From an uncultured delta proteobacterium (lineage in GTDB: Bacteria > Desulfobacterota > Desulfobulbia > Desulfobulbales > Desulfurivibrionaceae): a stretch of DNA of 64,000 bases. This document shows, piece after piece, positions 41,957 to 52,264 of the stretch. Position 1 is the stretch's first letter. Each line of letters begins with the position of its first letter. The notes beneath the pieces are model-generated. The model was not told the origin of the DNA and did no database searches. It was given only the letters and a program-made list of their open reading frames with translations. The translations under genes and the position numbers were made by a program. The stretch lies in contig CAIPYE010000015.1 in NCBI GenBank assembly GCA_903869265.1, forward strand, positions 186,001 through 250,000, written 5' to 3'.

Positions 41957-43216
41957 ATGTTCACCTTTCTCCATGCCGCAGATATCCATCTCGACAGCCC
42001 GCTGCGCGGTCTGGAAGGGTATGTTGACGCCCCGGTGGCACAGCTTCGCCAGGCAACGAGAAGGGCATTCGACAACCTGATCGATCTGGCCATTGAAGAG
42101 CAGGTCGCCTTTGTTCTTCTGGCCGGGGATATCTACGACGGAGACTGGAAGGATTACAATACCGGCCTGTATTTCATCGACCGGCTTTCCCGGCTGCGCA
42201 AAGCAAATATCCAGGTGTTCCTGGCCTCGGGCAACCACGATGCGGCAAGCCAGATCACCAAGTCGTTGCGCCTGCCGGACAATGTCCACCTCTTTTCTGC
42301 AAAACAGCCCGAGACTGTTACCATCGAGGCATTGGGAGTTGCGCTGCATGGTCAAGGCTACCACACCAGAGCTCTGGTAGAAAATATTGCCAGAAATTAT
42401 CCCCACGCCCTCCCGCACCATCTGAACATCGGCCTGCTTCATACCTCCCTTACCGGCAGACAGGGCCATGAACCCTATGCCCCGTGCTCCCTCGATGATC
42501 TTAAAGCAAAAGGCTACGATTACTGGGCCCTTGGCCATGTCCACACGCGGGAGGAGGTGAGCCACTCACCCTGGATCGTTTTCCCCGGCAATATCCAAGG
42601 CAGACATATCCATGAGGCCGGAGCAAAGGGAGCCACCCTGGTACGGGTAGAGGAGGGGCGCATCGTTGCGGTCGAGCACCGCGATCTTGATGTGTTGCGC
42701 TGGTCCCTGTGCCGAGTTGATTTCACAGACTGCGCCACAGTGGATTTAGCCATTGAAGCCGTCCGGCACGCCATGGAGGCACAACAGGTCGGTGCCGAGG
42801 GAAGGCCCCTGGCGATTCGCTTGCAACTGGTGGGTAAAACCCACATTCATGCCGAACTCCACCGGGACGCTGCAACCCTGACCGAAGAATTCCGCGGGCT
42901 TGCCGCAGGACTCGGCGAGCTATGGCTGGAAAAGGTGCAGTTTGCCACCCAACGGTCCGTGGCGCTTACCGAAAGCCTCGGTGCGGAAACGCCCATGACG
43001 GATCTGATCCGAGCCATTGACAATCTGGACTTTCAGCCAGCGGCGCTCATGGAGTTGGTGCCGGAGATCGGCGTTTTGCAGAGCAAATTGCCGCCGGAAC
43101 TCCTGCACGAAGACGGCCTTGTCCCCGGTGATGTCCTGCGCTGGACTGACGGCATCCGCGAAGAAGTCAAGGAAATGCTCATCGCCAGACTGCTGGGTCA
43201 AGGGGAAAGCCGATGA
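41957..43216 (+). CDS. SbcD/YhaO-like DNA repair exonuclease subunit
   Basis: The 419-residue metallophosphoesterase has all calcineurin-type nuclease motifs: FLHAADIHLDSPLRG, LLAGDIYDGDW, LASGNHDA, LLHTSL and LGHVHTRE. It belongs to the Mre11/SbcD superfamily and is closest in layout to YhaO. It should form a complex with the large ATPase encoded next, whose start overlaps its stop by 4 bases (ATGA). Likely role is processing of DNA ends or hairpins. Confidence 0.88.
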   Translation: MFTFLHAADIHLDSPLRGLEGYVDAPVAQLRQATRRAFDNLIDLAIEEQVAFVLLAGDIYDGDWKDYNTGLYFIDRLSRLRKANIQVFLASGNHDAASQITKSLRLPDNVHLFSAKQPETVTIEALGVALHGQGYHTRALVENIARNYPHALPHHLNIGLLHTSLTGRQGHEPYAPCSLDDLKAKGYDYWALGHVHTREEVSHSPWIVFPGNIQGRHIHEAGAKGATLVRVEEGRIVAVEHRDLDVLRWSLCRVDFTDCATVDLAIEAVRHAMEAQQVGAEGRPLAIRLQLVGKTHIHAELHRDAATLTEEFRGLAAGLGELWLEKVQFATQRSVALTESLGAETPMTDLIRAIDNLDFQPAALMELVPEIGVLQSKLPPELLHEDGLVPGDVLRWTDGIREEVKEMLIARLLGQGESR

Positions 43217-46200
43217 GAATTACCCGGCTCGAACTCAAGGCCTTTGGCCGATTCACCGACCGCACCCTGGAGCTGGGCCCTGGCCTGCACATCGTGCACG
43301 GCCCAAACGAGGCAGGAAAAAGCACAACCCTCAGGGCGCTCAAAGCGTGGCTTTTTGGCTTTCCCGAAAGAACCCTTGATAATTTCCTCCATGCCAACGA
43401 CCAGTTATCGGTGGGCGGATGCTTGCAAACGGAAGAGGGCAGGGAGCTTGTCTTTTCCCGGCGCAAGAAGAGAAAGGCCGACATTCTTGACCCGCAAGGT
43501 AACCCGCTGGCCGCCGAAGCGGTGGCTGCCTTTCTGCCCATAACCGAGCAGGCTGTTTTTGAATCGCTTTATGGCTTGAGCCACGAGGATCTTATCCGGG
43601 GCGGGGAGGATATCCTGGCCCAAAAGGGCGAGGTGGGCCAGTCCCTGTTCTCGGCAGGGGCCGGAATCTCTTCCCTGCGCGGGGTTCTCGCCGAACTGGA
43701 GAGCGAGGCCGAGGCACTGTTCACTGCGCGTGGAACAAAACGGGAGATCAATGAGACCCTGGCTGCCTACAAGGAAACTCAGAAAATCGTGAGAGAGGCC
43801 TCTCTTTCCAGCCGGGACTGGCACGAACTGAACAATGCATTGAATGAGTCGCAGATCGCTCTTAAGGCGATTGAAGAGCAACATGGGGGAAAAGACCGAA
43901 GTCGGCGGCAACTGGAGCGCATCCGGCAACTGCTGCCCCAGCTTGCCCTGCGCAATGCGCTCCGGCAGCAACTTGGTGAGTTGGGCCAGGTCGTGGAACT
44001 GCCCGATGATTTTCCCCCCCGGCGTCAGGAGATCGAAAGAGCGCTCCACACCTTGGCCCACAAGGAAACCGTTGTTACGGCCAAACTCAAGGAGATGCAG
44101 GGAAAAATAGCGGCTGTTTCCGCCCATCGACCGGTGCTCGAGGCGGAGGAAGCCATTGAGGAACTGCACCAACGTCTGGGTGAATACAAAAAGGGCAGGG
44201 AAGACCGTCCCCGTCTTGAAGGCATGCGCATAAGCAACAAGGGGGAGGCTGCCGATTTCCTCAAGCTGGTGCGGCAGGATATCGCTTTGGAGCAGGTGGA
44301 GACCCTCCGCGCTGTTTCCGGCAAGAGAAAGATCATCGGGCATCTGGCAGCCAAACATGAAGGCTTGCAGCAGGGCCTGAGCCAGACAAAAAAACGGCTG
44401 CTGGAGATTAACGGGGAACTGGAGAAGATCAACAGAGAGGCGGCCGGATTGCCGTTAGCCAAAAACGCGACGGGACTGAGCCAGGCCTTGCGGATTGCCA
44501 GAAAAGCCGGAGAAGTCGATGCGGATCTGGCTGACAAGGCCCGAAGCATAGAAGAAAAAAGGCGCAACTGCCTTCAGACCCTGGAGAGGATGCCCCTCTG
44601 GTCCGGCAGCCTCGCGGATTTCCTTGTCCTGCCTCTCCCTCTGCCGGAAACGGTGCGAAAATACGAAGCGATTTTTAATGAGCAGGCGGTGCGACAGAGG
44701 GATATCCAGCAGGAAAGGGAGCGGTTGCACAGAAGGCTAGCAGAGGTGCAAGCCGACATCCGGCAGCGGGAAATCTCTGGAAACGCGCCCACGGAAGAAG
44801 AGCTTGTCCTGATCCGGACCCAGCGCGACAGGGGCTGGGAGCTTATCCGCCGTCAGTGGCTCAAGGGCGAAGACCTTGCCGGAGAAGATGCCGCCTTCGG
44901 CAAGGATCTGCCCCTGCCCGAGGCCTACGAAAAAAAGGTGACTCTGGCGGATACGCTGGCGGATCGTCTCCGGCACGAGGCTGATCGGGTCCAAGCCTTC
45001 GCGGCATTGCGGGCAGAGCAGCAGAACCTCAACGAGGCTCTGGCTGAACTGGAGAACAACGCGGCCCAGCTTGGTCTAACTTTTACGGCCATGGATACGG
45101 AGTGGCGCAGCCTGTGGCAGCCCTGCGCAATCAGCCCCCTTTCTCCGGCAGAGATGCTGGCCTGGCTCAGCGGGGCCGCCACTCTCCGACTCAGCGCGGA
45201 GGAGTTGCAGTCAAGGGAAGGTGAGCTGGAAAGAAAAAACTCGGATCGGAAGAAAATCAGCGGTGCATTGCTACGGGAACTTGCCGAGCTTGGGGAGCAC
45301 ACCTCCCCCCAAGCCAAGGAGCTTGAGCCGCTCCTGCTCCAAGCTGAGGATGCTCTGGAACGACTCACGGCCATTGAAGGCAGGCGGCAAAGGCTCCTGG
45401 AAAAGAAAGCGGCCCTGGAAGGGGAACGCATCCCGACGGAAAATGAGAAAACCCGTTTTACGGAAGAGCTCCGTCTCTGGCGGCAGGAGTGGCAGGATGT
45501 GATTGGCAGCCTCGGCGGCGACCGGCAGATCCACCCTGCCGAGGCCGGGGATGTGCTGGAAAATCTGCACAACTGTTTTTCCAGGCTGAAAGAAGTCGAT
45601 GAGCTTCGCAAACGGATTGAGGGGATTGATCGTGACGCCGGGCGATTCGAGAAGGCGGCTCTGGCCCTGGCCCGAGAAATCGCGCCGCCACTCATGGAAC
45701 AGCCGACAGGACAGATCGTGGCACAGCTCAAGGCCCTGCTCAATCAGGCGAGAAACGACCGAACCCTCCACGCCCGGTATGCCCAGGAAATGCAAGAGGC
45801 CACTGAGGAGAAGCTTCGGCTGGCGGAAGAAACGATTCTGTCCCGGCATCAGCTTGCGGAGCTCTGCCGCCTGGCCGGAAAAATTTTGCCGGAAGAACTG
45901 GAAGCAGCGGAAAAACGTTCGGCCCAATACCGCAGTCTTGCGGATCGCCTCAGGCAAACCGAGAAAATCCTGATCGATGGCGCGGGCGGCCTTTCCCTTG
46001 CCGATCTGGAGGCCCAGGCCGCAAAGATCGACCCGGATGCACTTCCTGAAGAAATCGCCCGGCTGAGCCAGGAAATCGAGCAGGAATTGACCCCGGAAAC
46101 CAAGCGACTCTCCGTGCTCATCGGAGAAAAAAGAAACCAGCTCCGCCAGATGGATGGCAATGCCAAGGCCGCCGAGGCGGCGGAGCAGGGCGCCCAGCTG

Positions 46201-46713
46201 CTGGCCAAGCTCCGGCGGCTGGCGGAGCGCTATATCCAGATCAAGGTGGCCGGGCACGTCCTGAAAAGCGAGATCGAGCGGTTTCGCAGCGAAAACCAGA
46301 CTCCGATCTTGACCATCACCTCCCGGTATTTCAGCGAACTCACCCTGGGTTCCTTTGCCGGATTATTAACCGATGAAAATGACCAGGGCGAGCCGGTATT
46401 GGTCGGGGCACGGCCAAACGGCGCCAGGGTTTTAGTGGAACGGATGAGCTCCGGCACCCGGGACCAACTCTACCTCGCCCTTCGGTTGGCCTCATTGGAG
46501 TGGCGTTTAGCCAACCATGAACCCATGCCCTTTATTCTTGATGATATCCTGGTGAACGCCGACGATGCCCGTTCCCTGGCCGCCCTGAAGATCTTGGCAG
46601 AGCTGGCCACCAAAACCCAGGTTATCCTCTTTACCCATCACCAACGGATCGTTGACGAGGCGCTCCAACTCGCCCCGATCTCCGGGCTCCAGGTGCATGC
46701 GCTGGATGCGTAA
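43213..46713 (+). CDS. SbcC/YhaN-like SMC-type ATPase
   Basis: The 1166-residue protein starts MRITRLELKAFGRFTDRTLE with Walker A GPNEAGKST (30-38). A long charged coiled-coil middle (about 190-1000) follows, then the C-terminal ABC signature RMSSGTRDQLYLALRLA and Walker B PFILDDILVNAD. A short conserved block ESLYGLSHEDLIRGGEDILA near residue 116 is typical of the YhaN/AAA_27 group rather than classic SbcC, and no zinc-hook CxxC is visible in the coiled coil. It should act with the nuclease encoded upstream in DNA end processing. Confidence 0.85.
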   Translation: MRITRLELKAFGRFTDRTLELGPGLHIVHGPNEAGKSTTLRALKAWLFGFPERTLDNFLHANDQLSVGGCLQTEEGRELVFSRRKKRKADILDPQGNPLAAEAVAAFLPITEQAVFESLYGLSHEDLIRGGEDILAQKGEVGQSLFSAGAGISSLRGVLAELESEAEALFTARGTKREINETLAAYKETQKIVREASLSSRDWHELNNALNESQIALKAIEEQHGGKDRSRRQLERIRQLLPQLALRNALRQQLGELGQVVELPDDFPPRRQEIERALHTLAHKETVVTAKLKEMQGKIAAVSAHRPVLEAEEAIEELHQRLGEYKKGREDRPRLEGMRISNKGEAADFLKLVRQDIALEQVETLRAVSGKRKIIGHLAAKHEGLQQGLSQTKKRLLEINGELEKINREAAGLPLAKNATGLSQALRIARKAGEVDADLADKARSIEEKRRNCLQTLERMPLWSGSLADFLVLPLPLPETVRKYEAIFNEQAVRQRDIQQERERLHRRLAEVQADIRQREISGNAPTEEELVLIRTQRDRGWELIRRQWLKGEDLAGEDAAFGKDLPLPEAYEKKVTLADTLADRLRHEADRVQAFAALRAEQQNLNEALAELENNAAQLGLTFTAMDTEWRSLWQPCAISPLSPAEMLAWLSGAATLRLSAEELQSREGELERKNSDRKKISGALLRELAELGEHTSPQAKELEPLLLQAEDALERLTAIEGRRQRLLEKKAALEGERIPTENEKTRFTEELRLWRQEWQDVIGSLGGDRQIHPAEAGDVLENLHNCFSRLKEVDELRKRIEGIDRDAGRFEKAALALAREIAPPLMEQPTGQIVAQLKALLNQARNDRTLHARYAQEMQEATEEKLRLAEETILSRHQLAELCRLAGKILPEELEAAEKRSAQYRSLADRLRQTEKILIDGAGGLSLADLEAQAAKIDPDALPEEIARLSQEIEQELTPETKRLSVLIGEKRNQLRQMDGNAKAAEAAEQGAQLLAKLRRLAERYIQIKVAGHVLKSEIERFRSENQTPILTITSRYFSELTLGSFAGLLTDENDQGEPVLVGARPNGARVLVERMSSGTRDQLYLALRLASLEWRLANHEPMPFILDDILVNADDARSLAALKILAELATKTQVILFTHHQRIVDEALQLAPISGLQVHALDA

Positions 46714-46827
46714 CGAAATCATGCGTTTTTCAGGAACTTTTATCCTGCCGCGCGTGTCAGACAAACGTGACAGGGTGTAACCTTGTCGAAAGTATTCAAC
46801 CCCAATCCAGGAAGGAGGCTTCACATC

Positions 46828-47451
46828 ATGGCATCACAACCCGAGCAATCTCCCGCAGGCGGCTATAAAAAAGAAATCGTGCTTGTCATCGGCCTCTGCT
46901 GCCTGATCATTGGCTTCCTCTCCGGGATCATTTTCAGTATCTACAAGACCCCGGCAGGCGGGGGGGCGACCAAAGTTGCCACAGGCCAGCAGGAAGCCCA
47001 AGCCGGGAAACTCACGGACGAACAGGCCCAACACCTGTTGCAGCTTGAACTCGAGGTTCAGAAAAACCCAAAAAATATTGAGGCCTGGACCAATCTCGGC
47101 CACCTGTACTTTGACTCCGACCAGGCGGAGAAGGCGATCGCCGCCTATAATAAATCCCTGGATCTGGCTCCGAATAATGCCGACGTGCTCACCGATCTCG
47201 GGGTCATGTACCGACGGGCAGGCAATCCGCAGCAGGCCGTCGCTTCCTTTGATCGAGCCATTCAGGCAAACGCCAAGCATGAAACAGCCAGGTTCAACAA
47301 AGGGATTGTCCTGCTTTACGACCTCAAGGATCAACCCGGCGCCATTGCCGCCTGGCAAGGACTGGTCAATCTCAACCCAATGGCCACAGCACCCAACGGC
47401 CAGTTGATCAGCGAGATGCTCAAGGAAATGCAGGACAAAAAAATGAAATGA
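46828..47451 (+). CDS. Membrane-anchored TPR protein
   Basis: The product is 207 residues. ATG 46828 has GGAAGGAGG upstream. One membrane helix (about residues 18-38, IVLVIGLCCLIIGFLSGIIF) is followed by a periplasmic part with three tetratricopeptide repeats, for example AWTNLGHLYFDSDQAEKAIA, YNKSLDLAPNNADVLTDLGV and FDRAIQANAKHETARFNKG. The layout resembles CcmH/NrfG-like or envelope-assembly scaffolds, but no cytochrome-maturation genes are adjacent, so the partner is unknown. Confidence 0.82.
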   Translation: MASQPEQSPAGGYKKEIVLVIGLCCLIIGFLSGIIFSIYKTPAGGGATKVATGQQEAQAGKLTDEQAQHLLQLELEVQKNPKNIEAWTNLGHLYFDSDQAEKAIAAYNKSLDLAPNNADVLTDLGVMYRRAGNPQQAVASFDRAIQANAKHETARFNKGIVLLYDLKDQPGAIAAWQGLVNLNPMATAPNGQLISEMLKEMQDKKMK

Positions 47452-47596
47452 TGGGCTTTTTGGAGTGCGTCTTATCTGGATGGAAAAAATTCTTTGACAT
47501 CAACGTGTTACAGGAATATTCTATAAGCAGAATTTCAGGGGAGGACAAGAGGCATTACACGACAAGGGGGGAAACTTCCCTCTGGGATAAATCTAT

Positions 47597-48034
47597 ATGG
47601 GCCAAGAACATCGGCGGGCAAAACGATTCAACGTCAGCATGGCGGTTACGCTTGTCCTGCGTGACACGAAAAACAGATTGGCTCTTGCCGACCCTGTCCC
47701 GGGTGCCTTGGTGGACCCCTCCCTCTACGGCGCCCGCCTGTCCGTTCCCCACATCCGCACCGGCAGCTATCATCTTTTTTATGCCTGCAACGATGATCCC
47801 CACATGGTCATCCATCTTGAAGTGATCGACAGGGAAGAGGGGGACAGGCTTGTTATTCCCGCCCATCCCGTCTGGTTCGACCATGTTCTTTCCAGCCCAA
47901 CCAAGCACTTTGAGCTGGGGCTAGAATTTCTCGTCCCCCCGGAAGACCCCAATATAACACGGTTGCACGCCTTTCTTGCCATCCATCCTTCCCTCAATGG
48001 CGGCTGGCTGAAAAAACTTTTCCGGCTTGGCTAG
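47597..48034 (+). CDS. PilZ-like domain protein
   Basis: The 145-residue soluble protein starts MGQEHRRAKRFNVSMAVTLV; the RRxxR-like basic cluster followed by a beta-rich core and LYGARLSVPHI (a D/N-x-S-x-x-G-like block) resembles PilZ c-di-GMP receptors. The canonical DxSxxG motif reads DPSLYG, so binding is plausible but not certain. The stop overlaps the convergent arsR-like stop by 4 bases. Confidence 0.55.
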   Translation: MGQEHRRAKRFNVSMAVTLVLRDTKNRLALADPVPGALVDPSLYGARLSVPHIRTGSYHLFYACNDDPHMVIHLEVIDREEGDRLVIPAHPVWFDHVLSSPTKHFELGLEFLVPPEDPNITRLHAFLAIHPSLNGGWLKKLFRLG

Positions 48035-48369
48035 ACCACAATCCTCCGCAGATGCTGCACCTCCGGCAACCTCTGCCGCAGCCCTTCAATTTCAGGGGCT
48101 TTGCCCAACCACTGGCCGACAAGGCCAAGCATGGTCCGGGCCTGGTCCTGATCCGCATTCAATCGATAGATGATCCAGTTTCCCTCCTTGCGGAAGGAAA
48201 CAAGCCCGGCATCCTCCAGAATACGAAGATGCTTGGATACCGTAGGCTGGGCCACGCCAAGGAGCGCGGTCAACTCACAGACGCACAACTCCCGCACTCC
48301 CAGCATCGTGATGATCTTGACCCGGTTCGGATCAGACAGCGCCTTCATCAGCCGGACAAATTCCTTCAT
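48031..48369 (-). CDS. ArsR-family transcriptional regulator
   Basis: The 112-residue winged-helix protein has LMKALSDPNRVKIITMLGVR, ELCVCELTALLGVAQPTVSK and HLRILEDAGLVSFRKEGNWI, the ArsR/SmtB fold. CVCEL in the recognition-helix region is the metal-binding box of ArsR-type arsenic or antimony sensors (Cys-Val-Cys). No arsenic transporter is next to it, so its regulon is elsewhere or it controls itself. The 3' end overlaps the PilZ-like gene by 4 bases on the other strand. Confidence 0.9.
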   Translation of the reverse strand: MKEFVRLMKALSDPNRVKIITMLGVRELCVCELTALLGVAQPTVSKHLRILEDAGLVSFRKEGNWIIYRLNADQDQARTMLGLVGQWLGKAPEIEGLRQRLPEVQHLRRIVV

Positions 48370-48434
48370 GGATATCCCCTTATTTCTTGTAACTATCCCA
48401 CTTGATGCCGGAATTGAGGAAAAACCACGGAATG

Positions 48435-48538
48435 TAACTGCTTAGCAGTGCCGCAGATGCGCGAAAGAGGTCTGCGAAGTGTGCTATTGCACATGAGCAG
48501 GCCGATGACAAAGCAGATGTGGTGCTGCTAAGCAGTTA
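48435..48538. repeat. Structured inverted-repeat segment after the AsmA-like gene
   Basis: Perfect 14-bp arms TAACTGCTTAGCAG (48435-48448) and CTGCTAAGCAGTTA (48525-48538) enclose nested hairpins: CGCAGA (48452-48457) with TCTGCG (48471-48476), and GTGC-TATT-GCAC (48481-48492). It abuts the stop codon of the AsmA-like gene and could be a repeat element, a terminator-like 3' structure or a small RNA. Confidence 0.55.
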
Positions 48539-51500
48539 TTATTTCTTTTCAGGCTCCGTGGCCCCATCGGGCAAGACCGGGGAAAAAATATGGAAGGGCA
48601 ATAGTAGTGTTCTTTTCACGATGTTCATCAACCCCTCACCCACCGCGCTAGACGGCAAGAGCGTAACCTGGGGGTCGTTTGCCTTGCCGGTAACCCCGAC
48701 CGGGAAGGTGACCAAAGTGGCGGTGTCCCCGCCGATGATCCTGCCCACCAGCGGCACCTTGCTGACAATGGCGTCAAGGGTTTTAAACGGAGAGATCAGG
48801 ACCACGACATCCAGCTCAAAGGTGCTGAGATTCATCTTGCCCCTGGCGAAAAGATTCAGCCCTTCGCCACGCACTACAGCCTCATCGATGATCAGTTCAT
48901 TATCCTTCACATGCGTCTTAAAAAGAAGATCCGTGTAGGGGAAACCCTTGGTAGACGCCTCGGGCCCATTCCCCGTCCCCACGCTAAAAAGATCCGTGAT
49001 GTTGACAACACTAAAAATTTTTGAAAGAAGCTTCATCCGCAGAATCCGCCCCTGGTGCGATTCTATCTGCAGATGTCCGTCCTTCCAGTTGTCCAGCACC
49101 CCGTCCAGGCGGCCATCGAGGGAAAATTCCCCTTCAATGAGATCCTGCGGATAACCAAGACAGGGCAGAACCGTTTCAAACCTTGGCGGGGTAGGGCACG
49201 CGCTTTTCAGGAAAAAATGACTTTGCCCCAGCTCGGGAGTGGAGAACCATTCGCCGGTGGTGTCCAAACAACAGAGACGACCATTATTGATGAGCGCGGA
49301 CATCCGCCACTGGGGATGAATTTTTATTTCCCCCTTGAGCGGTTGCCAGACAAGGGTGGGAGAAGCACTGTCCCCCGTTTTGGGGCCGGAGATGAATTTA
49401 TCCACGTCAAAGGCCACAGTACCGGTAATATTCCAGGGCGACTCCTGTTGGGGTTCACCGGGAGAAGAGGTTTTGGCGCTGTGATCCTTGAATCGTTTGA
49501 GACTTTCCTTTAAATCCAGCAGGGTTTTCCTGGAAAGCGCTGGGGAGACAAGATCGAGCTTCATGGTGAGTCCGCTGGCCACCCGCGAAATCAGTCCGTT
49601 AACCACTGCTGATTCCGTCTCGTTAAAGGCGCAGGCCAACCGCTTTACTTTAAGATCCTTACCGACCCCGGCAAGCCGAAGCTCCTGAATATCAACAAAG
49701 CGTTCCGCCTCCTCGTCCAGGAACCAGCGCAAATCCTTGGCCTCCAGCTGTCCGGTAAAGGCCACCTTATTGGGATCCAGAGGCAGATATATCTGAAAAT
49801 CCCCGGCGATCTTGCCGTTTAATAAGTTCTTTCTTTCCAGAAGCTGATCAACGGTTTTCTTGGATAATTCCCCTTTCCAGGAAAAGAGAAAGGTCTCCTT
49901 GGCTTTATCAAGAAAAGTCAGGGTGATCGCGGCGTCTTCCTTGCCGCCATAAACATGCGCCGACATTTTCTCCGGCGCGTCTTTGCTGAATTCCAGGGAA
50001 ATATCTGCCCTTGGGGGGCTGAACAGTATGCCCTCCGGCCGGATCACGCCCCTGGCCTGGATTTTCTCCTCCAACAGGTCGATCTGCAAGGATTCCACCA
50101 GGCAGGGGAGGTGCGGAAACAGCGAGGGCGCAACAAGATGCTTATCCTTGAGCCATTGCCCAAAGCCTTGTCCGACCCTGCCCTGCAAGGATATCTTACC
50201 GCGCAACGCGGTAAAACTCTGGTGGGTCAAGGAAGCGCCCAAGGTGAACGAATCGCCCATGATGATTCCGCTGGCGTCGGAAACGGTAACCGCAGTGTTC
50301 GACAGATGCGCCTTGCCCTCTTTAAACAGAACAGGTTCCGGAAAAGACGGGGTTTCCACGGCGAGATTTTTCACAACAAGATCAGCGTCCGCCTTCCACA
50401 GCTTGGGCTCTGAGGCTTTACCCGAGATTGTTGTGTTGCGCAGTTCGATTCTGCCACTGGCCCGGGTAATATATTCATGCAACCCCCCGCTGATCTCCTT
50501 GAAATAGGAAAGATCCTCCTTTTCCAGTTCTTTGGCAGCCAGCACCGCGTCAAGCTGGGTTACATCGAGAAAGATGTCATCATCCGGCCAGCGCACCTGC
50601 CCGGCGGAATTTTTCACCACATGGGGACCATAGGTTCCACGGACGTTGCGCCATTGCACCATGGGCGGGGCAATGGTCATCCCTCCTCCATCGACGACAA
50701 AATCCTGGGCCAACGGAGCATAATGCCCCTTGCCCTGCATGGTGGCGACTTCAACCGCTACCTTGAATTTCCTCAGATGATCGCCGAGGTGCAGATGCCC
50801 GGTCGCCCGGCCCGATACTCCGCTGAAACGGGCCAATTCGTCCTGAAAAGGCTGGTGGTCGACCAGTCGCGCCAAAACCCCGGGAAGTTCGGCCAGATCG
50901 GCGTCAAGATCGACATCGAGTTTGAAGGTGAAATCATCATCCGGCAGACCCAGAACAAGATGGCCGTTCTTGCCGCGGCTGTTGCCCATCCGCGCCTGAT
51001 CCCCATCCACGATGAGCAGCCCTTTTTCGACTCGCATCTTGCCCGTGACATTGTCCAGAAGCAGGTCAACCTCCGGGATCATGATAGATGCGTCAATATC
51101 TTCGGCAGTAATGTGCATATTGCGGGCATATTGAAATTCATCGTCCGTGCCTTTGAAGCTGTAGCTGGCCTTGCCTGCCTTGCCGCTCTGCACGATCCTC
51201 CCGAGTTCTTTGGCAATGAAGGTATCGCCCCACAAGGAGAGAACCGCCCCGCGAATCCGGGTCAGATTGAGATCCTCTCCCTTGAGATCGATCTGCCACA
51301 CCGGCGCGGGTTTTCCTTCCCCTCCGCCTGAACGCCTCACACTCCCGGAGAGTTTCAGCCCCGGATCCCGCATTTCAAATTCATTCAGGGTCAACTGCAG
51401 ATCATCGCCATCCTTGGCAAAGGCGAGGTCCACCACGCCGCAGTCCACGAGGATCTTCTTATCCTTGGGAAACGCCAGCAGGCACGAGGAGTCGCCGGTG

Positions 51501-52264
51501 ATCTTGCCGTTGATTTTTTCAAACCCGCGGCCTTCAAAGCTGCCTTTAAGATTCAAGGGAGAATCGGCCGGCGCCAAAGAGCCATGGGCAAAAGAGAGCA
51601 GTACCTTCTTCAGATTGAAGTTGCGGCAAGAAAAGTTAAACCGGTAGGATTCGTCCTCCCGCAGGTACTTGCCCGACGCGGCAAGATGCTCCCCCTCGGC
51701 AGGGTTCCCACCAAGATCAAAAGCTATGTCGTCAAGGCTTATGGCGAGACTGCCGTTCAGGGATTTTAGGGTAAAGTCCCTGCTTTGCAGGGCGGTCCAC
51801 TGACTGTTGGCGGCAACGTGCAGTGTGCCGTTGCGGATCACCACCTTCAACCCGGACAGCTCAGGATCAGGGGGTTCGGACAACGCGGTAGGCAGCTGCT
51901 TGACGCTAATATCCGGGTTCACCAACACGACCTTGCCGATCCGGACCTGGCCGCGGAACAAAGACCACCAGTCAGGATACACCTTGGCTGTGGGAGCAAC
52001 CAGAGTCGTTTCCTCGCTGGCAAAACGGGTGTTGCGCAGGTTCAGATGGGGCAGGGGCAACCAGGCCCATTCCAGACGGTCGGTTTGCAGCTTACCCTCC
52101 AGTCTGGCGTTTACCTGGGTACTCATCTGTGCCTTGAGAGCCTCAAGGTCAATGAACCGTGGAAGCAGCAAGGCCGGAGCAAGGATCGCCAGTAATCCAA
52201 AAACAGCGCAGGCAAGAATAATCCTGGTTCTGATGCGGAGGTCGAAAATTCGTGGCAATTTCAT
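48539..52264 (-). CDS. Very large AsmA/TamB-like envelope protein
   Basis: The 1241-residue protein has one N-terminal membrane helix (about 14-34, IILACAVFGLLAILAPALLL) and a long periplasmic beta-rich body. The N-terminal part (LEALKAQMSTQVNARLEGKL, VYPDWWSLFRGQVRIGKVVL) is the AsmA domain. The C-terminal part (NGRLCCLDTTGEWFSTPELG, LFARGKMNLSTFELDVVVLI, VTFPVGVTGKANDPQVTLLP) is AsmA_2/DUF3971-like as in YhdP. Such proteins act as bridge-like conduits for phospholipid transport between inner and outer membrane. It stands as a single minus-strand gene. Confidence 0.82.
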   Translation of the reverse strand: MKLPRIFDLRIRTRIILACAVFGLLAILAPALLLPRFIDLEALKAQMSTQVNARLEGKLQTDRLEWAWLPLPHLNLRNTRFASEETTLVAPTAKVYPDWWSLFRGQVRIGKVVLVNPDISVKQLPTALSEPPDPELSGLKVVIRNGTLHVAANSQWTALQSRDFTLKSLNGSLAISLDDIAFDLGGNPAEGEHLAASGKYLREDESYRFNFSCRNFNLKKVLLSFAHGSLAPADSPLNLKGSFEGRGFEKINGKITGDSSCLLAFPKDKKILVDCGVVDLAFAKDGDDLQLTLNEFEMRDPGLKLSGSVRRSGGGEGKPAPVWQIDLKGEDLNLTRIRGAVLSLWGDTFIAKELGRIVQSGKAGKASYSFKGTDDEFQYARNMHITAEDIDASIMIPEVDLLLDNVTGKMRVEKGLLIVDGDQARMGNSRGKNGHLVLGLPDDDFTFKLDVDLDADLAELPGVLARLVDHQPFQDELARFSGVSGRATGHLHLGDHLRKFKVAVEVATMQGKGHYAPLAQDFVVDGGGMTIAPPMVQWRNVRGTYGPHVVKNSAGQVRWPDDDIFLDVTQLDAVLAAKELEKEDLSYFKEISGGLHEYITRASGRIELRNTTISGKASEPKLWKADADLVVKNLAVETPSFPEPVLFKEGKAHLSNTAVTVSDASGIIMGDSFTLGASLTHQSFTALRGKISLQGRVGQGFGQWLKDKHLVAPSLFPHLPCLVESLQIDLLEEKIQARGVIRPEGILFSPPRADISLEFSKDAPEKMSAHVYGGKEDAAITLTFLDKAKETFLFSWKGELSKKTVDQLLERKNLLNGKIAGDFQIYLPLDPNKVAFTGQLEAKDLRWFLDEEAERFVDIQELRLAGVGKDLKVKRLACAFNETESAVVNGLISRVASGLTMKLDLVSPALSRKTLLDLKESLKRFKDHSAKTSSPGEPQQESPWNITGTVAFDVDKFISGPKTGDSASPTLVWQPLKGEIKIHPQWRMSALINNGRLCCLDTTGEWFSTPELGQSHFFLKSACPTPPRFETVLPCLGYPQDLIEGEFSLDGRLDGVLDNWKDGHLQIESHQGRILRMKLLSKIFSVVNITDLFSVGTGNGPEASTKGFPYTDLLFKTHVKDNELIIDEAVVRGEGLNLFARGKMNLSTFELDVVVLISPFKTLDAIVSKVPLVGRIIGGDTATLVTFPVGVTGKANDPQVTLLPSSAVGEGLMNIVKRTLLLPFHIFSPVLPDGATEPEKK

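Noticed and set aside
41719-42027. A 102-codon plus-strand frame across the nadC-sbcD gap
   Set aside because: It is out of frame with the TauE/SafE relic, overlaps the sbcD start and gives no domain.
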